From: Atlantibacter subterraneus | GTDB lineage: Bacteria > Pseudomonadota > Gammaproteobacteria > Enterobacterales > Enterobacteriaceae | Length of the DNA: 64,000 nucleotides | Assembly (NCBI RefSeq): GCF_027853245.1 | Contig: NZ_JAPTZM010000006.1 | Strand: one strand, 5' to 3' | Shown: positions 15,708-24,186 of the stretch, in pieces | Numbering within the stretch: position 1 is the stretch's first letter | Layout: each line of letters opens with the position of its first letter | Program-made: the position numbers and the translations under genes | The notes under the pieces: generated by a model | Databases searched by the model: none | The model's input: the letters and a program-made list of their open reading frames with translations, nothing else | Told to the model about the DNA's origin: nothing

Positions 15708-15737
15708 TTACTCCTGAGCGATTTCCATAGCGCGGCT
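15708..15737 (-). pseudogene. hypA: hypA 3' tail remnant
   Basis: Immediately before hypB, the minus strand reads ...SRAMEIAQE followed by TAA at 15710-15708. This resembles the last residues of E. coli HypA (RRIEIDQE). In-frame stops occur just upstream (15743-15741), so only about nine codons survive. Deletion of the rest of hypA, and everything upstream of it, is the simplest reading. The match is short, hence modest confidence. Confidence 0.5.
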
Positions 15738-15868
15738 ATTTTATTACCTGCCATCCGGGCATTGCTTTGTCCGGCTTCAAAGATTAAGGCGCAAAGTCAG
15801 GAAGGAAACATCAGGAGCTGCGCGACGTCACACCAGTTCAATCGAGAGCGCGGTCGGCACAATGAAGC

Positions 15869-16516
15869 TTAAAATCCGGGCGGCAGGTAGTGAATCGCGA
15901 CCAGTTTTCCCTGCTCAAGCTGGATGTAACCGCCTTTTTTCAGTTCCGCCAACATCTTCATCACGCTGCTGCGTGAAAGACGGGTGCGATCGAGGATGTA
16001 TTGATAGGCTGCCGTACTGTTGCGAGTAGACTCCGGTTCCTGCAGCAGGCTGATGAGCTGATAGCAGATCAGGTCATAAGTAGTGGGTGCCGTCAGGATC
16101 TCGTTATAGATAAACAGTTTATTGGTGATATGCAGCATATGCTTTGCCACCAGATCCCAAAGCTGTTTTTGCTCAACCAGCGCCATCACCTGTTCAAAAG
16201 GTATCGTGGCGATTTCACAGGGCCCTTTCGCCCGCAAAATCATGCGTGAAGATGTAGCGGACATCCATCCCAACGCCAGCGGCGCGGTAACAGTGCCCAT
16301 TAATAGGGCGTCATCGAACCGCTCCAGCGTCATTACACCAGACCGAACGAAGTGACACACCGGCTCGCCATTAATTTGAAACGATAATTTGCTCCCTTTC
16401 GGCCAGGTTTTGTAATCTTCCTCGCGGGTCAGGCCATCAAGCAACTGCCCCGCCCAGGGAGAGGGTAATTTCATCAGGGAAACAGAGTCATCGCTGTTCA
16501 TCGCGTTTATTCGCAA
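15869..16516 (-). CDS. IprA/YaiV-like winged-helix regulator (Crp-type fold) 1
   Basis: A 215-residue protein with a cNMP-binding-like beta-barrel N-terminal half and a C-terminal winged helix (residues about 165-205: RTRLSRSSVMKMLAELKKGG, then YIQLEQGKLVAIHYLP). The HTH closely resembles E. coli IprA/YaiV. No cAMP-binding Arg-Ser signature is evident. It lies between the hyp relic and a second, related regulator at 16584, and both precede the fimbrial operon, so fimbrial control is the likely role. Alternative starts (codon 6) exist. Confidence 0.75.
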   Translation of the reverse strand: MRINAMNSDDSVSLMKLPSPWAGQLLDGLTREEDYKTWPKGSKLSFQINGEPVCHFVRSGVMTLERFDDALLMGTVTAPLALGWMSATSSRMILRAKGPCEIATIPFEQVMALVEQKQLWDLVAKHMLHITNKLFIYNEILTAPTTYDLICYQLISLLQEPESTRNSTAAYQYILDRTRLSRSSVMKMLAELKKGGYIQLEQGKLVAIHYLPPGF

Positions 16517-16583
16517 ACAAATTATGTAGATGGTTTTAGCATACGCATAATCGGGGGAGCTTACCTGTATCGAATAAGGAAAT

Positions 16584-17246
16584 TCAGTATTTAAGCGGTA
16601 TTCGCTGTGGAATATCGATCAGTACGCCGCGCCGGGTGGTGATGTACCCCCCTTTGCGGAGATCGGCGAGGATTTTCATAATGCTGCTGCGCGAAAGAAA
16701 AGTGCGCGCCTGAATATAGTTCGCCGCAGTGGTGTGCAGCCTTATTTCCACAGATTCATCCATCAGCTCATACAGCTGGGATCGGATAATATCGTAAGAC
16801 GATGGCGCATAAATACGCGTGCAATGCTCATATATCCGCCCTGCGGTATAAATCAGCACCTTAGCAAGACTCTTCCACAGATTATGTTCAGCGATAATAC
16901 GGTTTGCTTCATGGAGCGGAATGCTGGCAATAAGCGAATCCTCCAGCGTCCGCATATGCAGATAATTCGCGTCGGCATGTTGGTTACTTAATCCAAAGAC
17001 ATAGGGGGCCGATTCCGAATTCAACATAAAACTATCGCGACTGCGAAATAGCGCAACCGTGCCTTCCAGCAATAGATAGCATTGCCGCGACTCGTCGCTC
17101 TCGTAGTTAATAATTTGTTTAGCACTTGTTTTAAAAGAGTTTGAATATGGAGCAAGGCAGTGAATTAACGTGTCGATATGCTGAACAGGTTTATGCGCCA
17201 GCGCTTCATACATATTTGTTTGCACTGTATTTTTAGTCTCAGGCAT
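16584..17246 (-). CDS. IprA/YaiV-like winged-helix regulator (Crp-type fold) 2
   Basis: A 220-residue paralogue of the preceding gene. It has the same barrel plus winged helix (ARTFLSRSSIMKILADLRKGG, then YITTRRGVLIDIPQRIP near the C-terminus). It is transcribed divergently from the fimbrial major subunit across a 343-base AT-rich region and is the best-placed candidate regulator of that operon. The two regulators differ widely outside the HTH, so the duplication is old or they arrived together. Confidence 0.75.
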   Translation of the reverse strand: MPETKNTVQTNMYEALAHKPVQHIDTLIHCLAPYSNSFKTSAKQIINYESDESRQCYLLLEGTVALFRSRDSFMLNSESAPYVFGLSNQHADANYLHMRTLEDSLIASIPLHEANRIIAEHNLWKSLAKVLIYTAGRIYEHCTRIYAPSSYDIIRSQLYELMDESVEIRLHTTAANYIQARTFLSRSSIMKILADLRKGGYITTRRGVLIDIPQRIPLKY

Positions 17247-17589
17247 TGCGATACCGCCTCCAGTTCAACATGTAATATCAAATTGCGATGGATCAATTAT
17301 GAATCACCACCCTCTAATTAGTGAATGAATGAATTAGTGTAAAATTACACCAAAACATCACTTGAGATGATGAATGCTTTTAATACAAAATCTGGATGAA
17401 TAAAAACGAGCCATCATATACTGCAGCGGGCCAGGCTATTTCCTGCAACTGCCTTCTCAGGCTAACCAATTCTTCATGCAGCCTGAATTAATTATTTAAT
17501 GTCAGCATTGACCTTATATTACTAATAACCGATTCAACCCGGCGGCTCGTTTTTAACATAAGAAGCATCTATTACAAGGACATAATATT
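17247..17589. promoter_or_regulatory. Divergent AT-rich control region of fimbrial operon 1
   Basis: It separates the second IprA-like gene from the major pilin. AATTAGTG is repeated directly at 17316-17323 and 17332-17339. The second copy runs into the palindrome GTGTAA-AA-TTACAC at 17337-17350. No pair of inverted repeats flanking a switchable promoter (fimS type) was seen. CAAGGA precedes the pilin ATG. The repeats are plausible regulator sites. Confidence 0.45.
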
Positions 17590-18117
17590 ATGAAAAATCT
17601 ACTGGTTATGACGTTTGCCGCAGCAGCGACACTGGGTATATCTACTGTTAATGCGGCAGATGGAACGATTAATTTTATGGGTGAGATCCTCGATCAGGCC
17701 TGTACTGTCGATATCGGCGCTAATAATACCATGACCGTCGATTTAGGCCGGGTGGCAAAGACGTCATTTATTAACGCGGGCGATGAAGCAGCGGCGACGA
17801 AATTTGTCATCCGCTTAATTAACTGTCCGGCCAGCGTGAATGCGGCGCAGGTGAAATTTGATGGTGCAAACGATCTTTCCGACAGTTCCCTGCTGGCGAT
17901 TAATTCCGGGCCGGGCAGCGCCTCCGGCGTGGCGATTAAGCTGATGACGGCAGACAGAGCCCCGCTGGGTCTAAACCAGACCAATGGCTATAGCTACGTG
18001 TTGAGCAGCAACTGGGATAATAACCTGGAGTTCTACGCCGCTTACCGCGCCACGCAATCTGGCGTGATGGCCGGTACGGCGCATTCCGTTGCTAACTTCA
18101 CCGTTAACTACAACTGA
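17590..18117 (+). CDS. Type 1-like fimbrial major subunit
   Basis: A 175-residue secreted pilin. The signal peptide covers residues 1-22 (ending STVNA), then ADGTINFMGEILDQACTV, the FimA-type donor strand and first cysteine. The second cysteine lies in LINCPASVN, giving the standard disulphide. The C-terminus FTVNYN has the penultimate Tyr read by chaperone and usher. It is the first gene of the operon and, as major subunit, is separated from the chaperone gene by a strong hairpin. Assembly occurs at the outer membrane through the usher at 18880. Confidence 0.9.
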   Translation: MKNLLVMTFAAAATLGISTVNAADGTINFMGEILDQACTVDIGANNTMTVDLGRVAKTSFINAGDEAAATKFVIRLINCPASVNAAQVKFDGANDLSDSSLLAINSGPGSASGVAIKLMTADRAPLGLNQTNGYSYVLSSNWDNNLEFYAAYRATQSGVMAGTAHSVANFTVNYN

Positions 18118-18138
18118 TTTATTGCGTAATGGTGTTAT

Positions 18139-18157
18139 GGGGCCGGTTTCCGGCCCC
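18139..18157 (+). terminator. Intra-operon hairpin between pilin and chaperone genes
   Basis: GGGGCCGG (18139-18146) and CCGGCCCC (18150-18157) form an 8-bp all-GC stem with a TTT loop. No T-run follows, so it is better read as an mRNA 3'-end stabiliser or partial attenuator that lets the major pilin exceed the other products. Confidence 0.6.
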
Positions 18158-18172
18158 GGTATGAGGTATCTA

Positions 18173-18850
18173 ATGAAGATGTTTTCACGCGCATTAGCGG
18201 CGATATTGCTAATGAGCGCTGCTGTCTCCGGCGCACAGGCAGGGGTAATTATTGGCGGTACACGAGTAGTTTATCAGGGGAATAAAAAAGAGGTTCCCCT
18301 GAGCGTAAATAATCCCGACAAGTTGGCTTACCTGATTCAATCGTGGATTGACGCGCCAACGCCCGATGCGGCCAAAGCGCCGTTTATTATTACGCCGCCG
18401 CTGTATCGACTGGATGCCGGGCAGCAGAATGAAATGCGAATTATCAGAGCAGGTCAGTTAGCCGAAAATAAAGAGTCGCTGTTCTGGCTGAATATTAAAT
18501 CCATTCCCTCGGTGGCAAAGCGGGATAACACCATCCAGATTGCCGTTAAGACGCGAATAAAATTAATTTATCGTCCTGAATCTCTGACCAGTACGCCCGA
18601 AGAGCAGGCGGCAAAACTGCAATGGTCGCGGGCGGGCAACAGTATTCAGGTCAATAACCCTACGCCTTATTACATTAACTTCAATGAAATCGCCGTGGGC
18701 GGTAAACGCGTTGAGGATGCAACTTTTGTCGCACCCCAGTCGTCCGCGCGCTTTGCCTTACCGCCGGGCGTCAATTCAACGGCAGTGAATTTTAAAATCA
18801 TCAATGACTATGGCGGTATTGGCGATTCGCATAGCGCCAGCCTGCGGTAA
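18173..18850 (+). CDS. Periplasmic fimbrial chaperone (PapD/FimC family)
   Basis: A 225-residue protein with a signal peptide at residues 1-25 (ending AQAG). The mature N-terminus GVIIGGTRVVYQ and the G1-type ITPPLYRLDAGQQNEMRI strand are PapD-family features. Arg8 and Lys112-type pilin-anchoring residues fall in TRVV and the AVKTRIKLIYRP segment. It caps pilins by donor-strand complementation and hands them to the usher. GAGG six bases upstream supports the ATG at 18173 over an upstream frame start at 18089. It lies between pilin and usher genes. Confidence 0.92.
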   Translation: MKMFSRALAAILLMSAAVSGAQAGVIIGGTRVVYQGNKKEVPLSVNNPDKLAYLIQSWIDAPTPDAAKAPFIITPPLYRLDAGQQNEMRIIRAGQLAENKESLFWLNIKSIPSVAKRDNTIQIAVKTRIKLIYRPESLTSTPEEQAAKLQWSRAGNSIQVNNPTPYYINFNEIAVGGKRVEDATFVAPQSSARFALPPGVNSTAVNFKIINDYGGIGDSHSASLR

Positions 18851-18879
18851 TCAAGAAACGCTCATCGGGAAATACGCGG

Positions 18880-21369
18880 ATGAAAGTATCAACAATTTAT
18901 GACATTCGTCGTCACCTGATAATGGGTTTGGCTATTGGCATTGCATCCTGGTTCAGTGAGGCTTTCGGGCGCGATTATTTTAATCCTGAACTTTTGGAAA
19001 TAGACAATCCGGCACTGAAAGGTGCCGATTTAACCGCGTTTGAATCCGGCGGCCAGCTTGCCGGCACCTATTACGTCGATATCATTCTGAATGGGCAGAA
19101 AGTCGATAGCCGGGACGTGCGCTTTAAAACCGACGATGCGCAACGCCTCGTCCCCTGCCTGTCTGCCGGGCTACTGGAAAGCTATGGCGTGAAAACCACA
19201 CTGTTCCCGGATATGGCGCACGCCGACGAGTGCGCAACGTTAAACGTTATCCCGCAGGCCACCAGCGAGTTTGTGTTTTCCCACCAAAAACTCGATTTGA
19301 GTATTCCTCAGGCCGCGCTGGCGCAGCATGCCCGCGGCTATGTCGCGCCGGAATTATGGGATGAGGGCATTACCGCAGCCCTGCTGAATTACAGTATGAA
19401 TGGCGCGAATAACCGATCGCACGGCAGCAGCGACAGCCAGTATGTAAACCTCAGACCGGGTATCAATATCGGCCCCTGGCGGCTACGTAATTACACCACC
19501 TGGCGGCGCGATAACCAGAGCGGCAATCAATGGGATAACGTCTACAGCTATGCGCAACGCAGCATTGCGCCGCTGAAATCGCAGCTCATTCTGGGGGACA
19601 GCTCGGCCCCTTCCGATGTGTTTGACAGCATGCCTTTTCGCGGCGGCCAGCTGGCATCCGATGACGAAATGCTTCCCGACTCGCTGAAAGGCTATGCCCC
19701 GGTGGTGCGCGGCATCGCGCGAACCAATGCCCAGGTGGTGATCCGCCAGAATGGCTACGTGATTTATCAGAGTTACGTCGCGGCGGGCGCGTTTGAAATT
19801 ACCGATATGTATTCCACCGGCGGCGCAGGCGATCTCAACGTCACCATTAAAGAAGCCGATGGCAGCGAGCAGAATTACACCGTCCCCTTTGCCTCACTGC
19901 CGGTGCTGCAACGCGAAGGGCGGCTGAAGTACGCCCTGACCGGCGGGCAATACCGTTCTTATGACGGCAGCGTCGAAAACACGTCTTTTGGGCAAGCCAG
20001 CGCGATTTATGGTCTGCCATGGGGATTTACCCTGTATGGCGGCACCCAGCAATCCGCGAAATACCAGTCATATGCCGTTGGCGTGGGTAAAAACCTTGGC
20101 GAGATCGGCGCGCTGTCTGGCGATGTGACGCAGGCCACGTCACAACCGAAAGGGCAAGCGCAGACGCAGGGGCAATCCTGGCGCATTCGTTACAGTAAAA
20201 ATATCGTGCAGACCGGCACTCATTTCGCCATTGCCGGGTATCGCTACTCCACTAACGGCTATTACGGCATGCAGGAAGTGCTGGACTCGTGGGGCGACAG
20301 CGCGGCGCTCAATAATCGTCGCCGCAACCGGATGGAGTTAACGGTCAGCCAGACATTAGGCGGGCGGTTGGGTTCGCTTATGGCCAGCGCAGTTCAGGAG
20401 GATTACTGGAATTCGCCTGGCAGCATGCGGTCGCTGAGCGCCAGCTACAACAATGCCTGGCAGGGGATCAGCTACGGGCTCACCTGGACGCTGAGTAAAA
20501 ATAACCCTGGCGCCAGCTCGTCCGCTACCGATCGGCAGATTGCCATTAATGTCAGCGTGCCGCTGGATCGATGGATGGCGAACAGCTGGGCCAACTATAA
20601 CCTCAACAGCAGCCGGAATAATGGCACGACCCACGGCCTGGGGCTAAACGGCATGGCGCTGGCGGGCAACGCGCTCAACTGGAGCGTCCAGCAGGGCTAC
20701 GGCAGCGATGGCGTGGGCTATACCGGCAGCGCCAACGGCGACTACAAAGGCACCTACGGGCAAGTCACGGCGGGCTACGGCTACGATCGCAACAGCCAGC
20801 GTCTGAGCTACGGCCTGGCGGGCGGCATCATTGCTCATGCCGACGGCGTGACGTTCTCCCAGCCGCTGGGCGAAACCAACGTATTGATTAAAGCCCCTGG
20901 CGCAGCGGGCGCAGGCGTTAACAACCAGCGCAGCGTAAAAACAGACTTTCGCGGCTACGGCATCACCAGCAACGTGACCCCCTTTCATAAAAACGATATC
21001 GGGCTTAATACCGCCTCACTGCCGGACGACGTGGAGCTGGCGTTAACCAGCCAGACGGTCATCCCTACCCGGGGTGCGGTAGTGCGGGCGGATTACATCG
21101 CCAGCGTCGGGAAACGTCTTCTGCTGACGCTGGTACGTAGCGGGCGGCAAACGGTGCCGTTCGGCGCAATGGCGACGCTGCAGGGCCGCAACGGGCCGAG
21201 CGCGATTGTCGGCGATGACGGCCAGGTGTATCTGACCGGCATGCCGCAGGCGGGAACGCTGGAGGTGGTGTGGGGAAGCGACGATCAACAGCACTGCACG
21301 GCGGATTTTACGCTGCCCACAGCCCCCGGAACCGCGCCTGTCATCCTGCTTCAGTCAGTTTGCCGTTAA
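18880..21369 (+). CDS. Fimbrial outer-membrane usher (PapC/FimD family)
   Basis: An 829-residue usher. It has a signal peptide of about 29 residues, an N-terminal periplasmic domain (YFNPELLEIDNPALKGADLTAF), a 24-strand barrel with a plug region (APVVRGIARTNAQVVIRQNGY near residue 270) and C-terminal domains ending with a Cys pair (HCTADF ... SVCR). It recruits chaperone-subunit complexes and secretes the fibre. The start is 29 bases after the chaperone stop. Length and domain order are normal and no damage is visible. Confidence 0.93.
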   Translation: MKVSTIYDIRRHLIMGLAIGIASWFSEAFGRDYFNPELLEIDNPALKGADLTAFESGGQLAGTYYVDIILNGQKVDSRDVRFKTDDAQRLVPCLSAGLLESYGVKTTLFPDMAHADECATLNVIPQATSEFVFSHQKLDLSIPQAALAQHARGYVAPELWDEGITAALLNYSMNGANNRSHGSSDSQYVNLRPGINIGPWRLRNYTTWRRDNQSGNQWDNVYSYAQRSIAPLKSQLILGDSSAPSDVFDSMPFRGGQLASDDEMLPDSLKGYAPVVRGIARTNAQVVIRQNGYVIYQSYVAAGAFEITDMYSTGGAGDLNVTIKEADGSEQNYTVPFASLPVLQREGRLKYALTGGQYRSYDGSVENTSFGQASAIYGLPWGFTLYGGTQQSAKYQSYAVGVGKNLGEIGALSGDVTQATSQPKGQAQTQGQSWRIRYSKNIVQTGTHFAIAGYRYSTNGYYGMQEVLDSWGDSAALNNRRRNRMELTVSQTLGGRLGSLMASAVQEDYWNSPGSMRSLSASYNNAWQGISYGLTWTLSKNNPGASSSATDRQIAINVSVPLDRWMANSWANYNLNSSRNNGTTHGLGLNGMALAGNALNWSVQQGYGSDGVGYTGSANGDYKGTYGQVTAGYGYDRNSQRLSYGLAGGIIAHADGVTFSQPLGETNVLIKAPGAAGAGVNNQRSVKTDFRGYGITSNVTPFHKNDIGLNTASLPDDVELALTSQTVIPTRGAVVRADYIASVGKRLLLTLVRSGRQTVPFGAMATLQGRNGPSAIVGDDGQVYLTGMPQAGTLEVVWGSDDQQHCTADFTLPTAPGTAPVILLQSVCR

Positions 21370-21395
21370 CAGTGATACCGGAGAGTAAAAAAGTA

Positions 21396-22334
21396 ATGCG
21401 CATTATTCATTATCTGTTTCTACTGGTGACTGGCGCTGGCGCGTTTAACGCGTCGGCGGACTGTACCGTCCAGCAGGCGATTATCCAGACCGTGTCGCTG
21501 GGGACCATCAACGTACAGCGCGATGCGCCAACCAACAGTGAAATAGGCCGGTTCAGCACGCCCGGCAACGCCGTGGTTTCTGCATATTCACCAACTGACC
21601 GCCAATATTGCGAAGCGCGGGCAAATATCACCTATTTATCAGCAACCCCGTCATCAATGCCCGGGGTCTATAACACCAATCTGAGCGGCGTCGGGATTCA
21701 GGTCGTCAACGTTCCCCAGTGGTGGTCGATCACCTCTTCCGCTCCCGGGGTCATACGCTATACCTGGCCGAATGAATATAGCGTGGTGCTGTATAAAACC
21801 GGCAAAATCACGCCCGGTAAATTAGCGGCAGGCCAGATTGTTTATGGCTGGTTCGGCGATAATTCGCAAACCTTTCTCGATCTCTCGCTGGATAGCGAAA
21901 CCACTATAAATGTTCTGAGCTGTTCCCTAATCACTCAGTCGGTCAATTTTAATCTCGGCACGCTAAGCGCCCAGGAGTTCGGCACCCAGGCCGGCTTTAT
22001 TCCCGATCGTTCCGATACCCAGAATATTGGTCTGAATTGCGACCCTGGGGCCAATATCAATATTGAATTAAAAGGCATGCAGAATCCGGACGCTACTTCA
22101 GATGACAGCGTGCTGGCAATAAGCGGCCAGGGCCGCCCTTACGTGGCTGACGGCGTGGGCGTGCAGTTTTTATATAACGGCAGCGCGCTACGGCTGAATA
22201 ACCGGATGGTTTTAAAACAGTCGCCAGGCGGCCAGGAGACGTTCCCACTGGTTGCCCGCTATTACCAGACCAAGCCGGTGGTCAAAGCGGGCGACGCCAG
22301 CGCCACGGCGACGCTGGAAATTACCTATCAATAG
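21396..22334 (+). CDS. Fimbrial tip adhesin / two-domain minor subunit
   Basis: A 312-residue secreted protein with a signal peptide of about 21 residues (MRIIHYLFLLVTGAGAFNAS) and mature start ADCTVQQAII. The length suits a lectin domain (about 22-190) plus a pilin domain (from about LSCSLITQSVNFNLGTLSAQEFG). The C-terminus ATLEITYQ has the pilin-type strand. The ATG at 21396 gives the signal peptide; the frame extends upstream into the usher gene without one. GGAG lies about 13 bases before the start. Binding specificity is unknown. Confidence 0.8.
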   Translation: MRIIHYLFLLVTGAGAFNASADCTVQQAIIQTVSLGTINVQRDAPTNSEIGRFSTPGNAVVSAYSPTDRQYCEARANITYLSATPSSMPGVYNTNLSGVGIQVVNVPQWWSITSSAPGVIRYTWPNEYSVVLYKTGKITPGKLAAGQIVYGWFGDNSQTFLDLSLDSETTINVLSCSLITQSVNFNLGTLSAQEFGTQAGFIPDRSDTQNIGLNCDPGANINIELKGMQNPDATSDDSVLAISGQGRPYVADGVGVQFLYNGSALRLNNRMVLKQSPGGQETFPLVARYYQTKPVVKAGDASATATLEITYQ

Positions 22335-22346
22335 AGAGCAAAGCCG

Positions 22347-22868
22347 ATGATTAAACGGATATATGGGCTCTTTGCCCTGGCGCTAATGTTTATTACCGGT
22401 GGGATACAGGCTGCCGATCCCGTTACGCTGTATGTTAACGGCAAGGTGGTTGCCGCACCCTGCCAGGTTGACAGCGCCAGCGTTGAACAGGTGGTCGATC
22501 TGTTTGGCCCACAGGGCATACGCGCCTCGTCTATGTATACGGCAGGCTCGGGTTCGCCGTTTGTGATGTTTAATTTCAGCGTCATCAACTGCCCCGCCGG
22601 AACAGTGAAAACCACTCTGCAATTCAATGGCCCTGCCGATGACAGCCAACCCGAAGATTCCTATAAAAACAGCGGGACGGCAAAAAACGTCGCCGTACAG
22701 TTATTGAATATGCAGGGCGGCCCGTTGGGAAATAATAAAACCCTGACGGGAGATATTATTAATCGCCAGGCAACATTTTATTTTCTCGCCCGGGCTTTCA
22801 GTAAATATGGAAAAGTCACCCCCGGCACAGTGAATAGCGTTGTTATCATTACCCTTACCTGGCAATGA
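22347..22868 (+). CDS. Fimbrial minor subunit
   Basis: A 173-residue pilin with a signal peptide of about 22 residues (ending GGIQA) and mature start ADPVTLYVNGKVVAAPCQVD. The second cysteine lies in VINCPAGTVK. The C-terminus VVIITLTWQ lacks the usual penultimate Tyr, which may mark a terminal or adaptor subunit. It follows the adhesin gene by 12 bases, so it is the last structural gene of the operon. Confidence 0.82.
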   Translation: MIKRIYGLFALALMFITGGIQAADPVTLYVNGKVVAAPCQVDSASVEQVVDLFGPQGIRASSMYTAGSGSPFVMFNFSVINCPAGTVKTTLQFNGPADDSQPEDSYKNSGTAKNVAVQLLNMQGGPLGNNKTLTGDIINRQATFYFLARAFSKYGKVTPGTVNSVVIITLTWQ

Positions 22869-22913
22869 CATAACTGTTCAAATCATTTTGCTGCATTTAA
22901 AGGATTATATATC

Positions 22914-23534
22914 ATGCATATCATCATTAATGAAAATGATGCCCTGTTTTATTCCGGCTTAACGCACTTACTGAATGACATTTTTTGCCATCAAGGCTAT
23001 ACGCCCTGCTATTCCAGAGAAATCAATAAATCCACGGTAGAAACAGCAGATATTATTATTCAGTCATTACGTCCCGGTGAGGCCTTTTTGTGTTATCCCG
23101 CACTCTATTACCGCAAACCCAGCCTGATGATTGGACTGGTAGACGACAACGACAGGGCGGATCACTATCCTCTGCCGCTCTGTGCCAACGACCGGATAAT
23201 CATCAGCCGCAAAGCCGGGACGGAAAACATTCGTCGAACCCTAAAACAGGCGTGGGAAAAGTTGCAGACCGATGCGGAGAAAACGCGCAAGCCGCACTGT
23301 TACGGCTGCAAGCACCGCACCATGACGTCGCAACAAAAACGGGTCGCCGCTTCATTTATCGAGGGGTGCTCGGTCAGGCATATTGCCGGAAAACTGGCGC
23401 TCAACAGCAAATCGGTGTTTGCTCATAAACATTCGCTGATGCGCAAATTCCAGCTAAAAAATGACCATCAGCTGATGATGTTTCTGCAAATCCAGCGGGT
23501 AAAACAGTCCATTATTAAGCACGTCGGCGAATAA
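22914..23534 (+). CDS. LuxR-type regulator linked to the fimbrial operon
   Basis: A 206-residue protein with a response-regulator-like N-terminal half (no confident phosphorylatable Asp) and a C-terminal LuxR HTH at about 145-195 (MTSQQKRVAASFIEGCSVRHIAGKL, with K-X-VFAHK recognition helix). KPHCYGCKH before the HTH is a small Cys-rich hinge. It resembles fimbrial regulators such as FimW by architecture. It lies 45 bases after the last pilin gene in the same direction, so it is likely co-transcribed and feeds back on fimbrial expression. Confidence 0.78.
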   Translation: MHIIINENDALFYSGLTHLLNDIFCHQGYTPCYSREINKSTVETADIIIQSLRPGEAFLCYPALYYRKPSLMIGLVDDNDRADHYPLPLCANDRIIISRKAGTENIRRTLKQAWEKLQTDAEKTRKPHCYGCKHRTMTSQQKRVAASFIEGCSVRHIAGKLALNSKSVFAHKHSLMRKFQLKNDHQLMMFLQIQRVKQSIIKHVGE

Positions 23535-23548
23535 CCGGGAAGCCCCGG

Positions 23549-23833
23549 TTACTGCTGCGCTTCCGTGTGATTCACCGTGGCGGTATAGCCGGTTTTCGCC
23601 ACCGCCTTCAGCAGCGTCTCGGTAGGGAACCCCTCCGGGACGATCACTTCAGTCTGACGGGTTTTCAGGGACGATTTGGCTTTAATCACCCCGTCGGTTT
23701 CCCGTAGCGCCTGATTCACCGAGATCACGCACAGCGAACAGGTCATGTTTTCCACATCCAGCACCACTTTTTCATTCTCTGCCTGCGCCCACAGGGGCAG
23801 CATCAGGCAAGCGGCGAGCGCGAGTCTTTTCAT
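23549..23833 (-). CDS. MerP-like periplasmic heavy-metal-associated protein
   Basis: A 94-residue secreted protein with a signal peptide at residues 1-18 (ending WAQA) and one HMA fold. The metal motif is MTCSLC (MerP has MTCAAC). The fold continues through VNQALRETDGV and AVAKTGYTATV. It overlaps the MerT-like gene stop by four bases, so the two are translated together. A metal-shuttling role in the periplasm is likely; the ion could be mercury, copper or, given the divergent nickel importer, nickel. Confidence 0.8.
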   Translation of the reverse strand: MKRLALAACLMLPLWAQAENEKVVLDVENMTCSLCVISVNQALRETDGVIKAKSSLKTRQTEVIVPEGFPTETLLKAVAKTGYTATVNHTEAQQ

Positions 23834-24186
23834 TCAAATACCTCATAAAACCAGCCGACCACCGTCGGGTAGAACAGGATCAGCAGCATAAACGGCAGCG
23901 CCAGCCAGTACAGCAAACGCATCTGGCCCAGGGTCAGCCGGCCGGTACACCACAATCTTTTCGAAATATAGAGCCGCCAGAAGCCGCGCGCGAGAAGCCC
24001 GAGAGAAATGACGATCATCGGAATGCGCAGAAACTCCAGCTTCGCCAGCCCGGCAAACCCCGCCGCCGAGATGCCGAACAGCAGGTACAGCAGCGGGCCG
24101 ATGCAGCACAGCCCGGCGGTAACGGCAGCCACAGCTGCCGTCAGGAGAGTTACGCCCGCGCTTTTAGCGCTGTTCGGTTGAGACAT
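23830..24186 (-). CDS. MerT-like inner-membrane metal transporter
   Basis: A 118-residue, three-span membrane protein. Span 1 carries the vicinal cysteine pair typical of MerT (TAGLCCIGPLL). A single cysteine lies in the loop after span 2 (RLWCTG), where MerT has a pair. The ATG at 24186 starts MSQPNSAKSAG and overlaps the upstream transglutaminase-like stop by 23 bases; longer in-frame starts exist but are unlike MerT. No merR, merA or other mer gene is nearby, so it is not a standard mercury operon. Confidence 0.75.
   Translation of the reverse strand: MSQPNSAKSAGVTLLTAAVAAVTAGLCCIGPLLYLLFGISAAGFAGLAKLEFLRIPMIVISLGLLARGFWRLYISKRLWCTGRLTLGQMRLLYWLALPFMLLILFYPTVVGWFYEVFE

Noticed and set aside
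17247..17589. Possible phase-variable invertible promoter
   Set aside because: Only direct AATTAGTG repeats and a short palindrome are present; no inverted pair separated by a promoter-sized segment, and no recombinase gene is nearby.
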